The notes under the pieces were generated by a model that saw only the letters and a program-made list of their open reading frames with translations, did no database searches and had not been told where the DNA came from. Both the position numbers and the translations under genes were made by a program. A stretch of 64,000 nucleotides of DNA from Salvia splendens (taxonomy: Eukaryota; Streptophyta; Magnoliopsida; Lamiales; Lamiaceae): the NCBI RefSeq assembly GCF_004379255.2, contig NC_056040.1:3576257-3640256 (forward strand), read 5' to 3'. Positions 27,310 to 41,417 of the stretch are shown here, piece by piece (the first letter of the stretch is position 1; each line of letters starts with the position of its first letter).

Positions 27310-27750
27310 GCCGGCGAAATGACCGAAGTCACACCGGAGCCGAACTCGATGGTGTACGGCACTGAAGCCGTGATTCGGTTGAGATCGGCATATCCAGTCC
27401 CCGAACTCAATTTCTCCTCAGAAATGAATGGTGACGGACTGAGAGCCGAACTAGATCTTGCCGAAGAAAGAAGAAAATTGGCCTGCCTAAAAGCAGCCAA
27501 GTACAAGGAGCAAGTAGCCCGGTATTACAACCAAAGGGTGAAGAAGCTGCAATTTCAAGTGGGAGATCTCGTCTTGAGAAACAACGAAGTAAGCCGAGCA
27601 GAAAAGCTGGGCGAACTCGAACCCACATAGGAAGGTCCATATCGGGTGTCAGAAGTCCTCGGCAAAGGGTCTTACAAATTGACTCATGCGTCAGGAGCAC
27701 AAGTACCCCGAACATGGTACGTTTCCAACCTCAAAAAGTTCCATTTGTAA
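27310..27750 (+). pseudogene. Remnant of integrase C-terminal domain
   Basis: The frame from about 27343 reads MVYGTEAVI, then LDLAEERRKLACLKAAKY, VARYYNQRV and FQVGDLVLR. This is the characteristic tail of Ty3/Gypsy integrase, and it ends LKKFHL before TAA at 27748-27750. An in-frame TAG at 27628-27630 replaces the Trp expected before EGPYRV. The catalytic core and everything upstream in pol are missing. The deletion boundary lies between the gag stop (27195) and about 27340. Confidence 0.9.
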
Positions 27751-27903
27751 GAGACAGTCCGGTCAGTCAGTCTTATGTGTTTTCTTTGTTTTTTACTTGT
27801 TCTTGTCTCTACGTGCGTTGTGTCTGTCTATGTGAGTGTCGTCTCTTACAAATAAAACTGAGGTATCTCGTTCTTCAAAGGCTGATCCCCTTTTTAGAAC
27901 ATA

Positions 27904-28340
27904 CAAGCCAACGATTGTGCGTCAAAGCTTCTAAAGAGGATACAAGACCACAATTCAGCTTAAACAAGCAGTTCGTCTGAAACGAGCTGCAACAAGCCCA
28001 CGATTGTGTGTCAAAGCTTCTAAAGAGGATACAAGACCACAATTCTGCTTAAGAATCAAGCACTTCGTCTGAAACGAACTGCAACAAAAGTCCGATTCTC
28101 GCGATAAAACTTGCCTGAATTAGGACAAGGGAAAGTCCAATCCACGCGATAAAACTCGCCGAATTAGGACGACCAAGTTCGGTCAAAGCAGTTTACCTCA
28201 TAAGACCGAGGACGACCATGTCTAGTCAAAGAGGTTTACTGTATAAGACCACTTCGGTTAACTGGGAAAGTCCGATCCACGCGATAAAACTCGCCGAATT
28301 AGGACAAGGGAAAGTTCGATCCCGGCGACGAAAATCGCCA
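27904..28340. repeat. Degenerate repeats in the retrotransposon interior
   Basis: Two copies of a unit of about 89 bp start near 27912 and 28001 (CGATTGTG, GTCAAAGCTTCTAAAGAGGA). Three diverged copies of a segment with GCGATAAAACTCGCCGAATTAGGAC follow near 28100, 28143 and 28278. They grade into the 39-bp array. Confidence 0.8.
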
Positions 28341-28350
28341 AATTAGAACA

Positions 28351-28701
28351 CAAAGACGAGTCCGGTCAAAGATGTTTATTTCATCAGACCAAAGACGAGT
28401 CCGGTCAAAGATGTTTATTTCATCAGACCAAAGACGAGTCCGGTCAAAGATGTTTATTTCATCAGACCAAAGACGAGTCCGGTCAAAGATGTTTATTTCA
28501 TCAGACCAAAGACGAGTCCGGTCAAAGATGTTTATTTCATCAGACCAAAGACGAGTCCGGTCAAAGATGTTTATTTCATCAGACCAAAGACGAGTCCGGT
28601 CAAAGATGTTTATTTCATCAGACCAAAGACGAGTCCGGTCAAAGATGTTTATTTCATCAGACCAAAGACAAGTCCGGTCAAAGAAGTTTACTTCATAAGA
28701 C
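28351..28701. repeat. Tandem array, 39-bp unit, nine copies
   Basis: Units begin CAAAGACGAGTCCGGTCAAA at 28351 and every 39 bp to 28663. The first eight look identical and the ninth is diverged. Because 39 is a multiple of three, both strands stay open through the array (13-residue periodic peptides), but this is a by-product of the repeat and not evidence of coding. Confidence 0.97.
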
Positions 28702-28850
28702 CGAGGACAAGTACGATGAAATTTTTTCGCTAAGCTGTAAATACACAGTGTTAGAAGCGAAAACAAAAACAAAATTTCATTTTCAAATCTTGTTCGGCAC
28801 ACAACTCCGCTACCCTACAAGATGGCGTTACGCTATTACAAAGGACTATT

Positions 28851-31718
28851 CTACTGTCCAGGGTTGCTAAAGTTGAGCCATCTATTCACAAAATCCTCGT
28901 GAAGCTGAGTTCGGGCGTTCCAGGCAGCTGCAGAATAAGCAGGTCGACGAGATGCTCTAATCGACCTGCCACCTCTTCTCTGAGCCCGGGAAGCCCTAGC
29001 ACCTCGGCGGCGAAGAGTCTCTTCACGAAGCATTTGTTGATCTTGCTCACTCATAATCACAGCTCCTCTACGAACTTCAGCCTGTTCTCGTCTTGACGTT
29101 TCCGGCTGTTCCGGAGTTCGTTGCTGACTTGGAGTACGGTTTTGAGCAAGTGAATCAAAGGTTTGATCTGGAGTGCGAGCATCTGTTGGCACGATATGCC
29201 GAAGGAATCTTTCTATGGAGGGGCGCCGAGAAAGAACAATGTTGTACCGAGAAGCCCAGCGCCGCAATGATGTCACGACTTGTTGGCAAGCCGAGCTCTC
29301 CAGCGCATTGTTCCTCCGGAGTACATTATATTCCTCCCACAGTTCGTCAACTCGACTCTGAACATCTGATATGGTCATTCCCCCGCGCACACGGATGTAA
29401 TCCTCGTACGCAGTCCTCTCAGCAATGGTCGTATTCAGCTCGGCCTCCAGATCATTCTTATCGGACTCTAAGTCCTTATTATCGGCATCCAGCTTCACTA
29501 AACGAGCCAGAAGCTCGTCATTCTTCGTCTGATCGGCTATAGCTCTTTTCTCAGCTTCGTCTAAAGCCGAAGAGTACAGCCGCTTCCAGTGAAGTACCTC
29601 CAGCTCCTTGAGAGTTAAGAATACAAAGCAGCTACGTCAGTTCGGCATTTCAGCTTACCGAGCAGGTAGTAAACCACAACAGGAGTAAGAGAGTACGAAA
29701 GGCTATACGAAGACACAAGAGCAGAAAGAAGAATTTTTTCATTCATAAGAAAAAAAAATTTTCTATACAAGGAGGGCTTCAAGGCCATTTTACATAAAGG
29801 AAGAAACTAAACTAAGAGAAGGGAGACGAAATCATACTTCGCTAGCTTCGTCTCCACCTTCTCGGTGAGGTTCAGCTTCCTTCTCCTTATCTGCTTCAGC
29901 TTCAGCCTCTGCCTCCTTGCTCTCCCCAGCCTGCTCGGCGCCACCGTAGCCGATCTGCTGCGTCTCCTGATCGGCTTCCTTCTCCGGATGCCCGGCCCGC
30001 TCAACTTCGGCCTCCCGCTCCAGCGGCTCGGCCTCACCCTCTCCGTTGTAAGTCGAGGCGGGTGAGACGGGTCCCACGGAGGCAAAGATAGCCTCCAGGT
30101 TCTCGTCCCGATCAGCGCGACAACTCCGGACTCGGTCTGCAGAAAGCAGGACCGAGGATGAAGCAAGCTCCTCAAGGAGCGGCAGATTCTGAAGCCGAGC
30201 TGCTATCTCTCGGCTGTACAGAGGCAGCACGACGTCGGCCCCCTGCTCGCCCTTATCGGCAATTAGCCTTACCAGACTACCGACAAAAGCCGAGAACTGG
30301 CTGCTCAAAAAGAGTTTCTCCGTGTAAACACGGAGAGCCTCCCCCTGGGCAACCACGGCGGCAGCATCACTCCGTTTCGTCTGCTCTCGCTGGATGACGA
30401 GCTGGTTTTTGGCAAACTGAGCTTCATCCTGGGCCGAAATCCTAGCAGCTCTGGCTTTCTCAAAGTTTGCCTCGGCCTGCTCGGCCCGGTGACAAGCAGC
30501 CGCCAATTTCCTCTGCATCTCAGCATAGTCGTTGGACGCTTTGGAGAGTTCGACGGCGACGAGCTTGGAGAGCATATCGTTCCTCTGAAAATGGATAAGG
30601 AAAAAAGTCAACAGAGGGCACCAAAAATACAGGACAGAAGCCAAGCCAAAGAATCAAGAAGACAATTCACCTCGGCGAAGTCCGTGGGCCATAAAAATGG
30701 CTCACAGATATGCTCCGAAGGAGGCGCCAAGACCACGTCTTTCTCGGGCGCTCTCGGGGGCTTCTGGGTCTTCCCCTTCCTACTTGCCGAAGTCGACTCC
30801 GGCTTCTTTGGACCCGAAGAGGTCTTTTGCCTCTTCGGATTCTTCTCGGCATCAGGCGCCGAGCTGGTAGCCTTCTCTTTCTCCGGCTCCTCAAGCTCGG
30901 AGGACTTTCGGATAGCCTTATTCAGCATGAACACTGCCAAAAAGCAAGAAAACAAGGTTAGTTTTCTTCGTTAAAGCAGTAGAGCATAAAGATAAAGAGA
31001 AATCCTCACCCTCGGCCTCTTCGTCCGAAGACGAGATATTGAACACGAGGTCGCCCTTGACGAGCTCAGTTTCCGAATACTGTTTCCTAATCATAGGAAT
31101 CTTATTGAGCTCGCCCTCGAGCTCGGCCAACGGTTCTAACCGAGGATGGGGAATCACGGACTTCGGCCTTCTCCAAGGAAAGCCCGGAGCCGAAGTCCTA
31201 TTATAAAAAAAGAAACGGTTTTGCCATTTCGGCCACTTGGTTTTGCAGAAGGCCCTAAAAGGCTGTAAGGGGATCAAGTAAAACCAAGATCCCTTCCTTT
31301 TAAACTGGAAAAAATTAAGGATTGCCCTCAGAGACAGATCCTTATCTAGCCTACGCAGTTCGGCAGCAAAAGCCGATAAGTGCCTCCAAGAGTTCGGAGT
31401 CACCTGACCTAAAGGGAGTTGAAAAAAATCAAGAAGCTCTACAAAAGGTGGGGGAAGAGGAAAACGAAGCCCGCATTCTAAGCAGGCTTCGTAAACGGTG
31501 GCATAACCCTCCGGCGGGTCGTTAGCCCTATGATCATCGTCGGGAACCACCGCCTTCCCCCCAGGTAAAAAATACTTCTCGTGAAGGGATATCACAGTAT
31601 CCTTACTCAAGATACTGTGAAAGTACTCTACGGTCTTCTCCCCGGATTCTTTCCGGCTAGAAGACCCCTTATCCCCTTTCCTACCGCTACCCGACACCGA
31701 AGAAGAAGAAGAAGACAT
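28851..31718 (-). CDS. Antisense spliced gene of the Tat retrotransposon (gypsy-type putative transposase family)
   Basis: Exons that keep phase: 31718-31010, 30933-30671 and 30584 onward, open to a stop at 29832. A further exon, roughly 29615-28851, can be joined by a GAA|GTATGA donor near 29836 and an acceptor near 29616; this last join is tentative. The N-terminal part (residues 1 to about 200) has a globular domain with EKYFLPGGKAVVPDDD and ECGLRFPLPPPFVELLDFFQ. This resembles the 'putative gypsy type transposon' domain (Pfam Transposase_28), which is found as antisense ORFs in plant Tat elements. A Lys/Glu-rich linker and long coiled coils rich in Ala, Glu and Lys follow. No catalytic residues can be assigned, and its role for the element is unknown. 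The frame looks intact although pol is gone. Confidence 0.75.
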
Positions 31719-32039
31719 TTTTCTTACTTTTTGAAAGTGAAGAAAGTCTGAAGAAGCTCTTGAAAGCGGAAGAAAATTTCTCGAGAAAGAGAGAGTATAG
31801 AAGACGCAACAGCAAAGGTGTTCAAATGAGGAAGAAAGAGCATATTTATCAGATTCGGCGAAGATTTCAAAATCATCGCACCGTTTCGAATCCCACCTTT
31901 TCAGGATTCAACGGCCGGATTTTACTGTCGCATTTAATGCAGTCACATGCAAGGCACGTCCCCTGACGTCAGCCTCCCCCGTACCTTTATCCAGAATGCC
32001 GAAGTGACTCGCTTCGCCGAAGTGATTCACTTCGTCTTT

Positions 32040-32051
32040 CGGGGGGGGTAG
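32040..32051 (+). promoter_or_regulatory. Polypurine tract
   Basis: A run of about nine G followed by TAG, directly before the TGATG start of the 3' LTR; the plus-strand priming site. Confidence 0.8.
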
Positions 32052-32642
32052 TGATGGGGTACGAACTAAACAAGCCCAACAGCAGTGACGGCCCATCAGC
32101 CCAAAGCCCAAGGAAGAGTATGAGTTCGGCATTACCAAAGAGTTCGGAGGAGTTCGGCATTACCAAAGAGTTCGGCCTCAGCCTACAGCTCGGTAAAAGC
32201 CAACCAATCAAGCTCTACTCTCAGATCGGCAACCAAAGCAGTTCGGTCTCAGTATTCGACCGAACAAGGAGTTAGTGGACCCATGCAGGATTTCCACAAC
32301 TTCCAACACACCCACTACCACGTGGCGTCAACTCAGGCCACGATCTTAGGCCATGACCTACACGACATCCACGACTTAGGGTGGTGATGCAAGCCACGAT
32401 CTTAGTTCAATATATAAATAGAACTTAGATCTGATAGAGAGAGGTTAGAATCTCTCTAGAGAAATAATCATATGGCAAGTCTGTGTTGTAAGCTGTAATT
32501 CGCAGATCAAGCAATACAAACCTGCCCCCATTTCTCCCCGTGGACGTAGATTTACCTCAGTAAATCGAACCACGTAAAATTCTCTGTGTCGTAATTTATT
32601 TTTACGAGCATTCATCATCATCAAAAATTCGCCGATTCATCA
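32052..32642 (+). repeat. 3' LTR (591 bp)
   Basis: Apparently identical to the 5' LTR, with a G-box at 32319-32324 and TATATAAATA at 32411-32420. It is oriented toward the WRKY gene, so transcription started in it would run into that gene. Confidence 0.95.
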
Positions 32643-32647
32643 CTGGA

Positions 32648-32790
32648 TGAAGCCATTTATTTTGAATTTGTTTAAGCAAGTCAAATACTGCTGCATCACT
32701 TTATATACAACAAGACTATTGCTCTTTCAGATCACACAAAGAGAAGAAAAAAAATTAGACAAAAGATAGAGAGAGAGAGAGAGAGGTATT
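32648..32790 (+). promoter_or_regulatory. Core promoter and 5' UTR of the WRKY gene
   Basis: A TATA-like TTATATACA lies near 32700-32708. A W-box core (TTGACT on the minus strand, 32679-32684) is just upstream, which would suit self-regulation by WRKY proteins. A (GA)n run at 32767-32786 sits in the probable 5' UTR. The LTR element ends only about 55 bp upstream of the TATA. Confidence 0.65.
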
Positions 32791-35616
<2,826 letters not shown>

Positions 35617-35856
35617 TGTTATTTTTCGTTTTTTTCGGATTTTAGATGATATTTTTGTTCATTTTGGGTGGCGGAGTTTGGTCATGATGCAAATTGTGAA
35701 TGGATTTAGTCTTTTTTGTCGATTTTTTTGTGAATGAATGATGTAAGGCGAAGAAAATTGTGGATATAGATGGTGATTGCTGGTAAAGATACAGTTCAAT
35801 AAGTATTATCAGCTTTAATTGTTCATCTCTGACTTTTGTTATTAGTATTATGGGTA

Positions 35857-36063
35857 GTGATAAAATGCAAACTCCAACTATTGTACAAATTTCAAACTAT
35901 TGTATAAACTCCAAACTATGATCTGTTCCATTAGAAAATGTTAACAGATGTTGACACTATATTGACATTTTTTGTTGCTGTCATTTTCTAACTATCCAGA
36001 TCATAGTTTGAAGTTTGTACAATATTTAGAGTTTGTATAAATTGCATTTGATTACATCTCTTT
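35857..36063. mobile_element. MITE with long terminal inverted repeats, about 205 bp
   Basis: The left end, from about 35863 (TGATAAAATGCAAACTCCAA ... ATTGTACAAATTTCAAACTA), pairs over about 65 bp with the reverse complement of the right end (TGTACAATATTTAGAGTTTG ... TGCATTTGATTACA). The centre is short and non-coding. Exact ends and target duplication were not resolved. Confidence 0.65.
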
Positions 36064-36219
36064 GTATTATTAATTTATTTTCTATGAAATGAAATCATAT
36101 TGGTGACAAATCATGGTTTGATGTAATACATTATAAAATCTATAAATATCTGCATCAATTTCAGTCATTAAGTTATCGGTATTAGCTATAATGCAAATTA
36201 TATTCAATAGTATGATACT

Positions 36220-36472
36220 CCCTCCGTCCCACAATAATTGTCACTCTTGGCGTTGGCACAGGTTTTAAGGAATGTAAAGAAAAATCAGTTGGAAAAGTAA
36301 GTGGCATATGAGATCTACTTTTTTATATTGATTTTATAATAAAATGTGAGTGAAGTGAGTTAGTGGAATGTGAGACTATTTACCATTTATGGTAAAAATG
36401 AAGTGTGACAATTATTGTGGGACGGACCAAAATAGAAAAGAGTGACAATTATTGTGAAATAAAAGGAGTATT
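36220..36472. mobile_element. Mariner-type (Stowaway-like) MITE
   Basis: Starts TACTCCCTCCGTCCCACAAT, with an inverted copy of the subterminal segment (GTGACAATTATTGTGGGACG) near 36403-36423 and again near 36443, before ending in AAAGGAGTA. The CTCCCTCCGTCCC terminus is the same as that of the full mariner element at 41045, so that element family could mobilise it. Confidence 0.75.
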
Positions 36473-36520
36473 TAGATGAGAAGATATTTATTTGTACAAG
36501 AGATGATGGTGGATGGCCAT

Positions 36521-36622
36521 GCAAGAATCAGTATATAAAATCTATTTCAATATCGGAATCAGCAATGAAAGCAAGAATCAGTGTATAAAATCTATTTCAA
36601 TATCGGAATCAGCAATGAAAGA
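36521..36622. repeat. 50-bp tandem duplication
   Basis: Two copies of a 50-bp unit starting GCAAGAATCAGTATATAAAA, with one visible difference near the start. Confidence 0.9.
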
Positions 36623-37078
36623 GAGCTACAAATGTTGCACTACAAAAGTACAAATCAAGAACGATAACAAATTACAAGGAATTTATTGGGAAAAAAAAAA
36701 CTTGGTTTCTGTAATAAAAATATTTGGATATGATCTAAATGCAAAAAATATGTAATAGTAGTAGAATTTTTGATAATTTATAGTAGAATTATCCAGATAT
36801 TGAATAATATATGATATCTCTAGATATAAATATTAGGTAAATTATTTAGATTTCTATATAGAAAAGTTTAAATATATGAAATTATATAAAAAGTACGAGT
36901 AAAAATTCTGGGATAAAGAAAGAATGCCCTATATATGTAGGAGTGTTGTATCATTTGCTAAGTTGATAAGTTGAAAAGTAAAGTATTCTTAATTTACTCA
37001 AATCACCAATATCATCTAATTTAGATATGAAAATAATTTCAGTGTATGTGGCTATTACAATGAAAAACCAAATTGTTG

Positions 37079-37165
37079 GAAAGAAGATCTCCTACAATTT
37101 AAGGGATTAATTAAGAATTGGAAAGAAGATCTTCTACAATATAAGGGATTAACTAATAATTGGGA
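37079..37165. repeat. Tandem duplication, about 46 bp
   Basis: The unit GGAAAGAAGATCTCCTACAA ... AAGGGATTAA is repeated twice with a few mismatches. Confidence 0.8.
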
Positions 37166-37251
37166 ATTGATCTAATTACTGTGTATAGAATATTCTAATC
37201 TGTTTCATATTGGAAGACACGACCATAATTATTTGTTCCATAATGCAATAG

Positions 37252-37372
37252 ATATGATCATAAATTCATAATGCAATAGAATAGATACACGTAAACCTAA
37301 TATTCGACCCACTAATACATCTGCAATAGAATAGATACACAAAAACCTAATATTCGATCCACTAATACCATC
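37252..37372. repeat. Tandem duplication, about 51 bp
   Basis: The unit GCAATAGAATAGATACAC followed by AAACCTAATATTCGA(C/T)CCAC is present twice, with an additional partial copy in front. Confidence 0.8.
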
Positions 37373-38401
37373 TTAAAATTTATGGTGAAAAAAAACTGTT
37401 TATAATGTTTTGTTTTTTCGGACACTTGTATTTGTATCTTTAATTTTAATTGAAATACCAAGAATTTTTATTTAAAAATAATTAGTAGTATAATATATTT
37501 TGATCCAAAGGTCATACTCATATGAAAGAATTTTCTTGTATCCTATGAAGTAGATGCACACTATAAACAAGTTTAAAGTAAATATCATCGTACATATACA
37601 ACAATATCATTATATCACAATATAATAGTATTAGTATATTGTACTTAATATTATGTATTAATGTATTCGGTATTCACATGTGTATAATGTAAATTGTATC
37701 TGCTAAAATTTCTATATATTACTATTTATATCTAGTAAATATTTGATATTGTCAATATGATAAGTCATGTATACCTGTATAATAATCTCTAAATATATGA
37801 TCGGCACAAAAAATACTATGAGTCCACAACCTAATTCAAGTAGATATATCGTCCTTTTCACTAAAACATGGTCGACCGATTTCAAGCCAAGTGATTCAAC
37901 GCTTAATACGATAATTTCATAGTTTTGTTTTCTCAAAATTATTAGTATTTTATTTTTAGAAGGAATAAAGTGAAAAAGTCGTAGTATATAGTAGTATTTT
38001 GCAACAAAATATCTATACAAATTCCACACAGACATACACTTGCATATAATATATACGAGTAGACTTGCTTCAATGGATACCGAACAGGGCTTTCAGTATT
38101 TGTATAAGTAGTTGCAAATAATTCAATGTTTTTAATCATTCGGTAAGTGAGTCACTGACCTAGTGCAACCATCAATATTTCAGACTAGCAAATAAAATAA
38201 TACTAGTAGTACCATGTAGAAAAAAAATTATGTAATAGAAAGACAGGCAATCCAGAGCAGCAAGGGTACAAAAATTACAAATTTCACACACCACACTAGA
38301 TTTTCATAAATGCCCACCATACCAATTCTGTAGCAATATACATTAGGAATATAAACTTCTAAATTTCAAAATCCAAACCACACTGAGAAATAGTATATTC
38401 T

Positions 38402-40218
38402 CTACACTGCTGAAGCCACCTCCTCTGTCTGTGATTCATCCTACACAGTAGAAAACATTTCAACTTTCTATTTTAGATTGTTCAATAACTTGGCTTTATA
38501 TATAAACTATTTAACTCACCATGTTTTCTTTGTCTTCTTGAAGAGCCTCTGGCTGAGAGTCTACTGGCTCCACTACTGCAGTGAAATAACCAAATCACGA
38601 GCATAAATACGAATGATGACATTCTAAAACTAGAGAATTATGTATCTAGAACTATATTCATCACCACCTTGTGCGGGCTTCTTGCCCTGCTGCTTCTTCA
38701 CCTTGTTATCAACTTCTTGCTTCACTGGTTTAGAAGGTTTCCTTTGAATGCTACGTCTCCTGGCTTCAGAAGCAGGCTTCGAGCTTGCAGGAATCTTCGA
38801 CACTGATCTTCTGGTCTTCTTCACAGACTCGTCCTTCTGAGTAACTTCATTGTTGGATTGCTTCGCTTGCTCACTCTCTTCAGAAGCTATGTCCAGTGAC
38901 TTTGGCTTCACTTTCTCAGCATCCGTAATAGAAGATGAGTAACTACGAGCATCATCTTCAGACAACTGATTAGGTTCTGCAGCTACTTGAGAGGTGGTTA
39001 GAGATGCATCCGATGGCTCATAGTTTTCTGAAATCTTGTAGCCCTCAAATAGTTCTTTGACAGATTCTCCCAGTCCAGAGAGTTCGTGACTGCGCAGATA
39101 TGACTTCAGCTCATCACTCATCTTCTGCATAGGCTGCACACACACACACACACACACTTCGAATCATTAGTAAGCATATCTAATGTGCAACATCAACATT
39201 CTAACTGTATCCAAACCTTAGGGCATTCCACAAAGTGAAAAGAAAACCATTTAGCATTCCAAGTAGCAATCCATACCTCACATCCAGCCTCCAAAGCAAG
39301 CTTGAAGAAGCCAAGAGAGATGGAGTGCTTTCCAGCAGATTCAGAGTGCTTAATCTGAGTCAGCCAGTAAGATGCTGACACTAGCACGTTGAATTTCTTC
39401 CGATTGGATGATTTTGATACATCGGATAGAGGTGTGTCGCTTGATCCTTGGTTGACACCAGTCCTCTTTGATCTAGCCTCAGAAATGGGCGTGATGTTGC
39501 CGAAAGACTTGGAAGCAGAGCTGGCATTGGACTTGGAAGGAACAGAGAGGCGTCTAGGAGGCCTGGCAGACTTCTCCTTGCCGGAGAGATCGAGAACACT
39601 CACACTCTTAGTCACACTTGAGGCAAGCCTTCCCCTAAAAATTGACAGGCAAAACATATAAAAAACGCAAATCAATAACCAGAGATACCATAAACAGTAT
39701 CAAACGAAAGAGCGAAGGATTTTCGGATCGCTAACAATAATCTATGCATACTTCAAATCCGAATTCTCCATTCCGTTATTGTCAATACAAATTACTGAAT
39801 TCGGTTAAATTCCGGTAAAACGCGACATACAAAACAACAGACAATTGCACTATGTGTGAATTTTTTTGATGAGAGCATAATCAAACACATTTCTAAAGAG
39901 AATTTCCAGATCAGGTTCAATAATACAACAAAAAATAAAGCGATCGGTGAATAACTTCTAATTATAATGTTCGAGAAGGCACACCTTTTAGTGGCAGAGT
40001 GGGAGTTCGTGGAGTCAGCGAGCGGCGGTTTCACCTCCTTAATTCTCGTACCAGATCGGAGCGGATACCGGAGAAGCCTCGAGGCCGATCTTCCTGCTAT
40101 TGAAATAAACCGCATAATTTTTAAAAATTTTCAAAAATGTTAGAAAAAAAAAATATTTATGTGAGGGGAAAAGCAAACCTTGGTCTTTCGCAGCAGAATC
40201 CTCCATAGCAGCAGACAT
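38402..40218 (-). CDS. Conserved plant Ser/Lys-rich protein of unknown function, 356 aa
   Basis: Six exons: 40218-40179, 40096-39985, 39634-39277, 39133-38668, 38575-38520, 38440-38402; they sum to 1071 nt. The N-terminal third is basic and Ser-rich. The middle carries the most conserved-looking block, FNVLVSASYWLTQIKHSESA followed by HSISLGFFKLALEAGCEPMQ, predicted helical. The C-terminal third is Lys/Ser/Glu-rich and disordered, with bipartite basic clusters (KKTRRSVSK, RRRSIQRKPSK) that could be nuclear signals. I recognise it as a conserved plant family but know no established function. The acceptor of exon 4 follows directly on a (GT)n run in the gene strand, so length changes there could affect splicing. 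Confidence 0.85.
39134..39158. repeat. (CA)n microsatellite next to a splice acceptor
   Basis: About twelve CA dinucleotides on the plus strand. On the gene strand this is a GT run immediately before the GCAG acceptor of exon 4. Confidence 0.9.
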
Positions 40219-41044
40219 TTCTTCGAACTGAAACTGATGAAGAGAGGGAAACGCCGAAAATTTTGTGAGATTGATGAAGATTGAGATGGAGTAATTGAGG
40301 AAATGAGAGGTTGCTTTGTGTTCATATATTGGAGAAGATTTTATGAGCGGGAAAAAAATGCATAAATTTAAAAGGAAAAAATTAAATAATTGAGAGAGAA
40401 AAGGCGAGCAATGTGAGGAACGGCTTCTGGAGGGCCCATGCATTTTTGAATTTCAAATTTCGAATAATTATGATTTAATCTAAAGATTGGGAGGATTTGC
40501 TGGCATTAACTAACTGATTTTGGTGTAATTGTACTTATCTAAAAAGGAATGAAAAAATTAAATAGACAATAGTTCAGCGGTTATTTATTTATTTTGAAGT
40601 CAGCATTGCATACGATTTTGTAAACATAGTAGCGAGTAATCCCTCAGTTCTAATTTAATTGGTTGATGGTTATCTTAAATGAAAATTCACTACCTAGTGC
40701 TTGAATAACTTATCCATATATGATTGGACTTACTTTCTTTATTTTCCCAGTGATTAAAGCATGCTACAATGGAAAGGAGAGAAACACATCTTAAAGTTTC
40801 TTAACGAAGAACAAAAAATATAAACCCATAGTCTCATTCTAATTATCACAGGAACCGCTCCTCTTATAAGTTCACTGTTAAGTTAACGTTTTTCTTCTTT
40901 TCTTTTTTCTTTTCTCGAATTAAAAAATGAAGAAGAACAAAAGAAGAGTTTCTGATTTAGAGTTCAAAAATGTGGGGATGATACGGAGAAATAGGTAAGA
41001 AAACAATATCTATTAAATATTATGACATGTGTTGCAAACAAATA
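40219..41044. other. Intergenic, promoter of the 356-aa gene
   Basis: No gene seen. It holds the upstream region of the minus-strand gene ending at 40218 and then AT-rich DNA up to the mariner-like element. Confidence 0.6.
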
Positions 41045-41222
41045 CTCCCTCCGTCCCAGTTTTAGAGTGACATTTTGCCAAAAAAGTCCGTCCCAGTTTT
41101 AGAGTTACATTTAGAATTTTCCATTTTTGGACATAGAAATTTACCCTATTATTCAACAAAATTACACTCAAATGCCATTATAAACACAAAAATAAACCCA
41201 AAATAAAAAACAAAAAACATAA

Positions 41223-41257
41223 CCCCCCCACCCCACCCCCAACCCCCCAACCCCCCT
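41223..41257 (-). other. G-quadruplex-forming tract
   Basis: The plus strand has C runs of 7, 4, 5, 6 and 6 separated by one or two A. The minus strand is therefore a five-run G-quadruplex motif with very short loops. It lies about 160 bp upstream of the extra ORF of the mariner-like element. Confidence 0.85.
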
Positions 41258-41417
41258 CATTTGACTTTCATCTACTCTCGCTCTCCACCATTTCCCGTCT
41301 CCCCCATTCCCGAACCCTAATCGCCTCCTACTCCAATCGCCGATCTAAATTGTTGGACCCCTAATCGGCTCCTACTATTATCACTCCACCATTCCCGTCT
41401 CTCTCTATTCGCTTCTC

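Larger units (their letters stand above)
25476..32642 (+). mobile_element. Tat-like Ty3/Gypsy LTR retrotransposon, pol-deleted, very recent
   Basis: The element is 7167 bp with 591-bp LTRs (25476-26066 and 32052-32642) that start TG and end CA. I found no difference between them by eye. CTGGA occurs at 25471-25475 and again at 32643-32647, a 5-bp target duplication. A primer-binding site (TGGCGCCGTCTGTGGG) begins at 26068 and a G-rich polypurine tract precedes the right LTR. Inside are a gag frame, then directly the integrase C-terminus. Protease, RT, RNase H and the integrase core are absent. The remaining 4 kb hold tandem repeats and an antisense multi-exon gene, a layout known in the Tat lineage. 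Such an element must be mobilised in trans. Confidence 0.95.
35617..38401. other. Intergenic, MITEs and short tandem duplications
   Basis: Lies between the 3' ends of the WRKY gene (+) and the 356-aa gene (-). Apart from the elements listed separately it is AT-rich and without supported coding sequence. Confidence 0.7.

Noticed and set aside
28351..28701. The 39-bp array as a CRISPR array
   Set aside because: The units are contiguous without unique spacers, and the array is inside a plant retrotransposon.
28299..28802. Repetitive 167-aa and 108-aa frames on the two strands
   Set aside because: They arise because the tandem unit is 39 bp, a multiple of three; there is no independent sign of coding.
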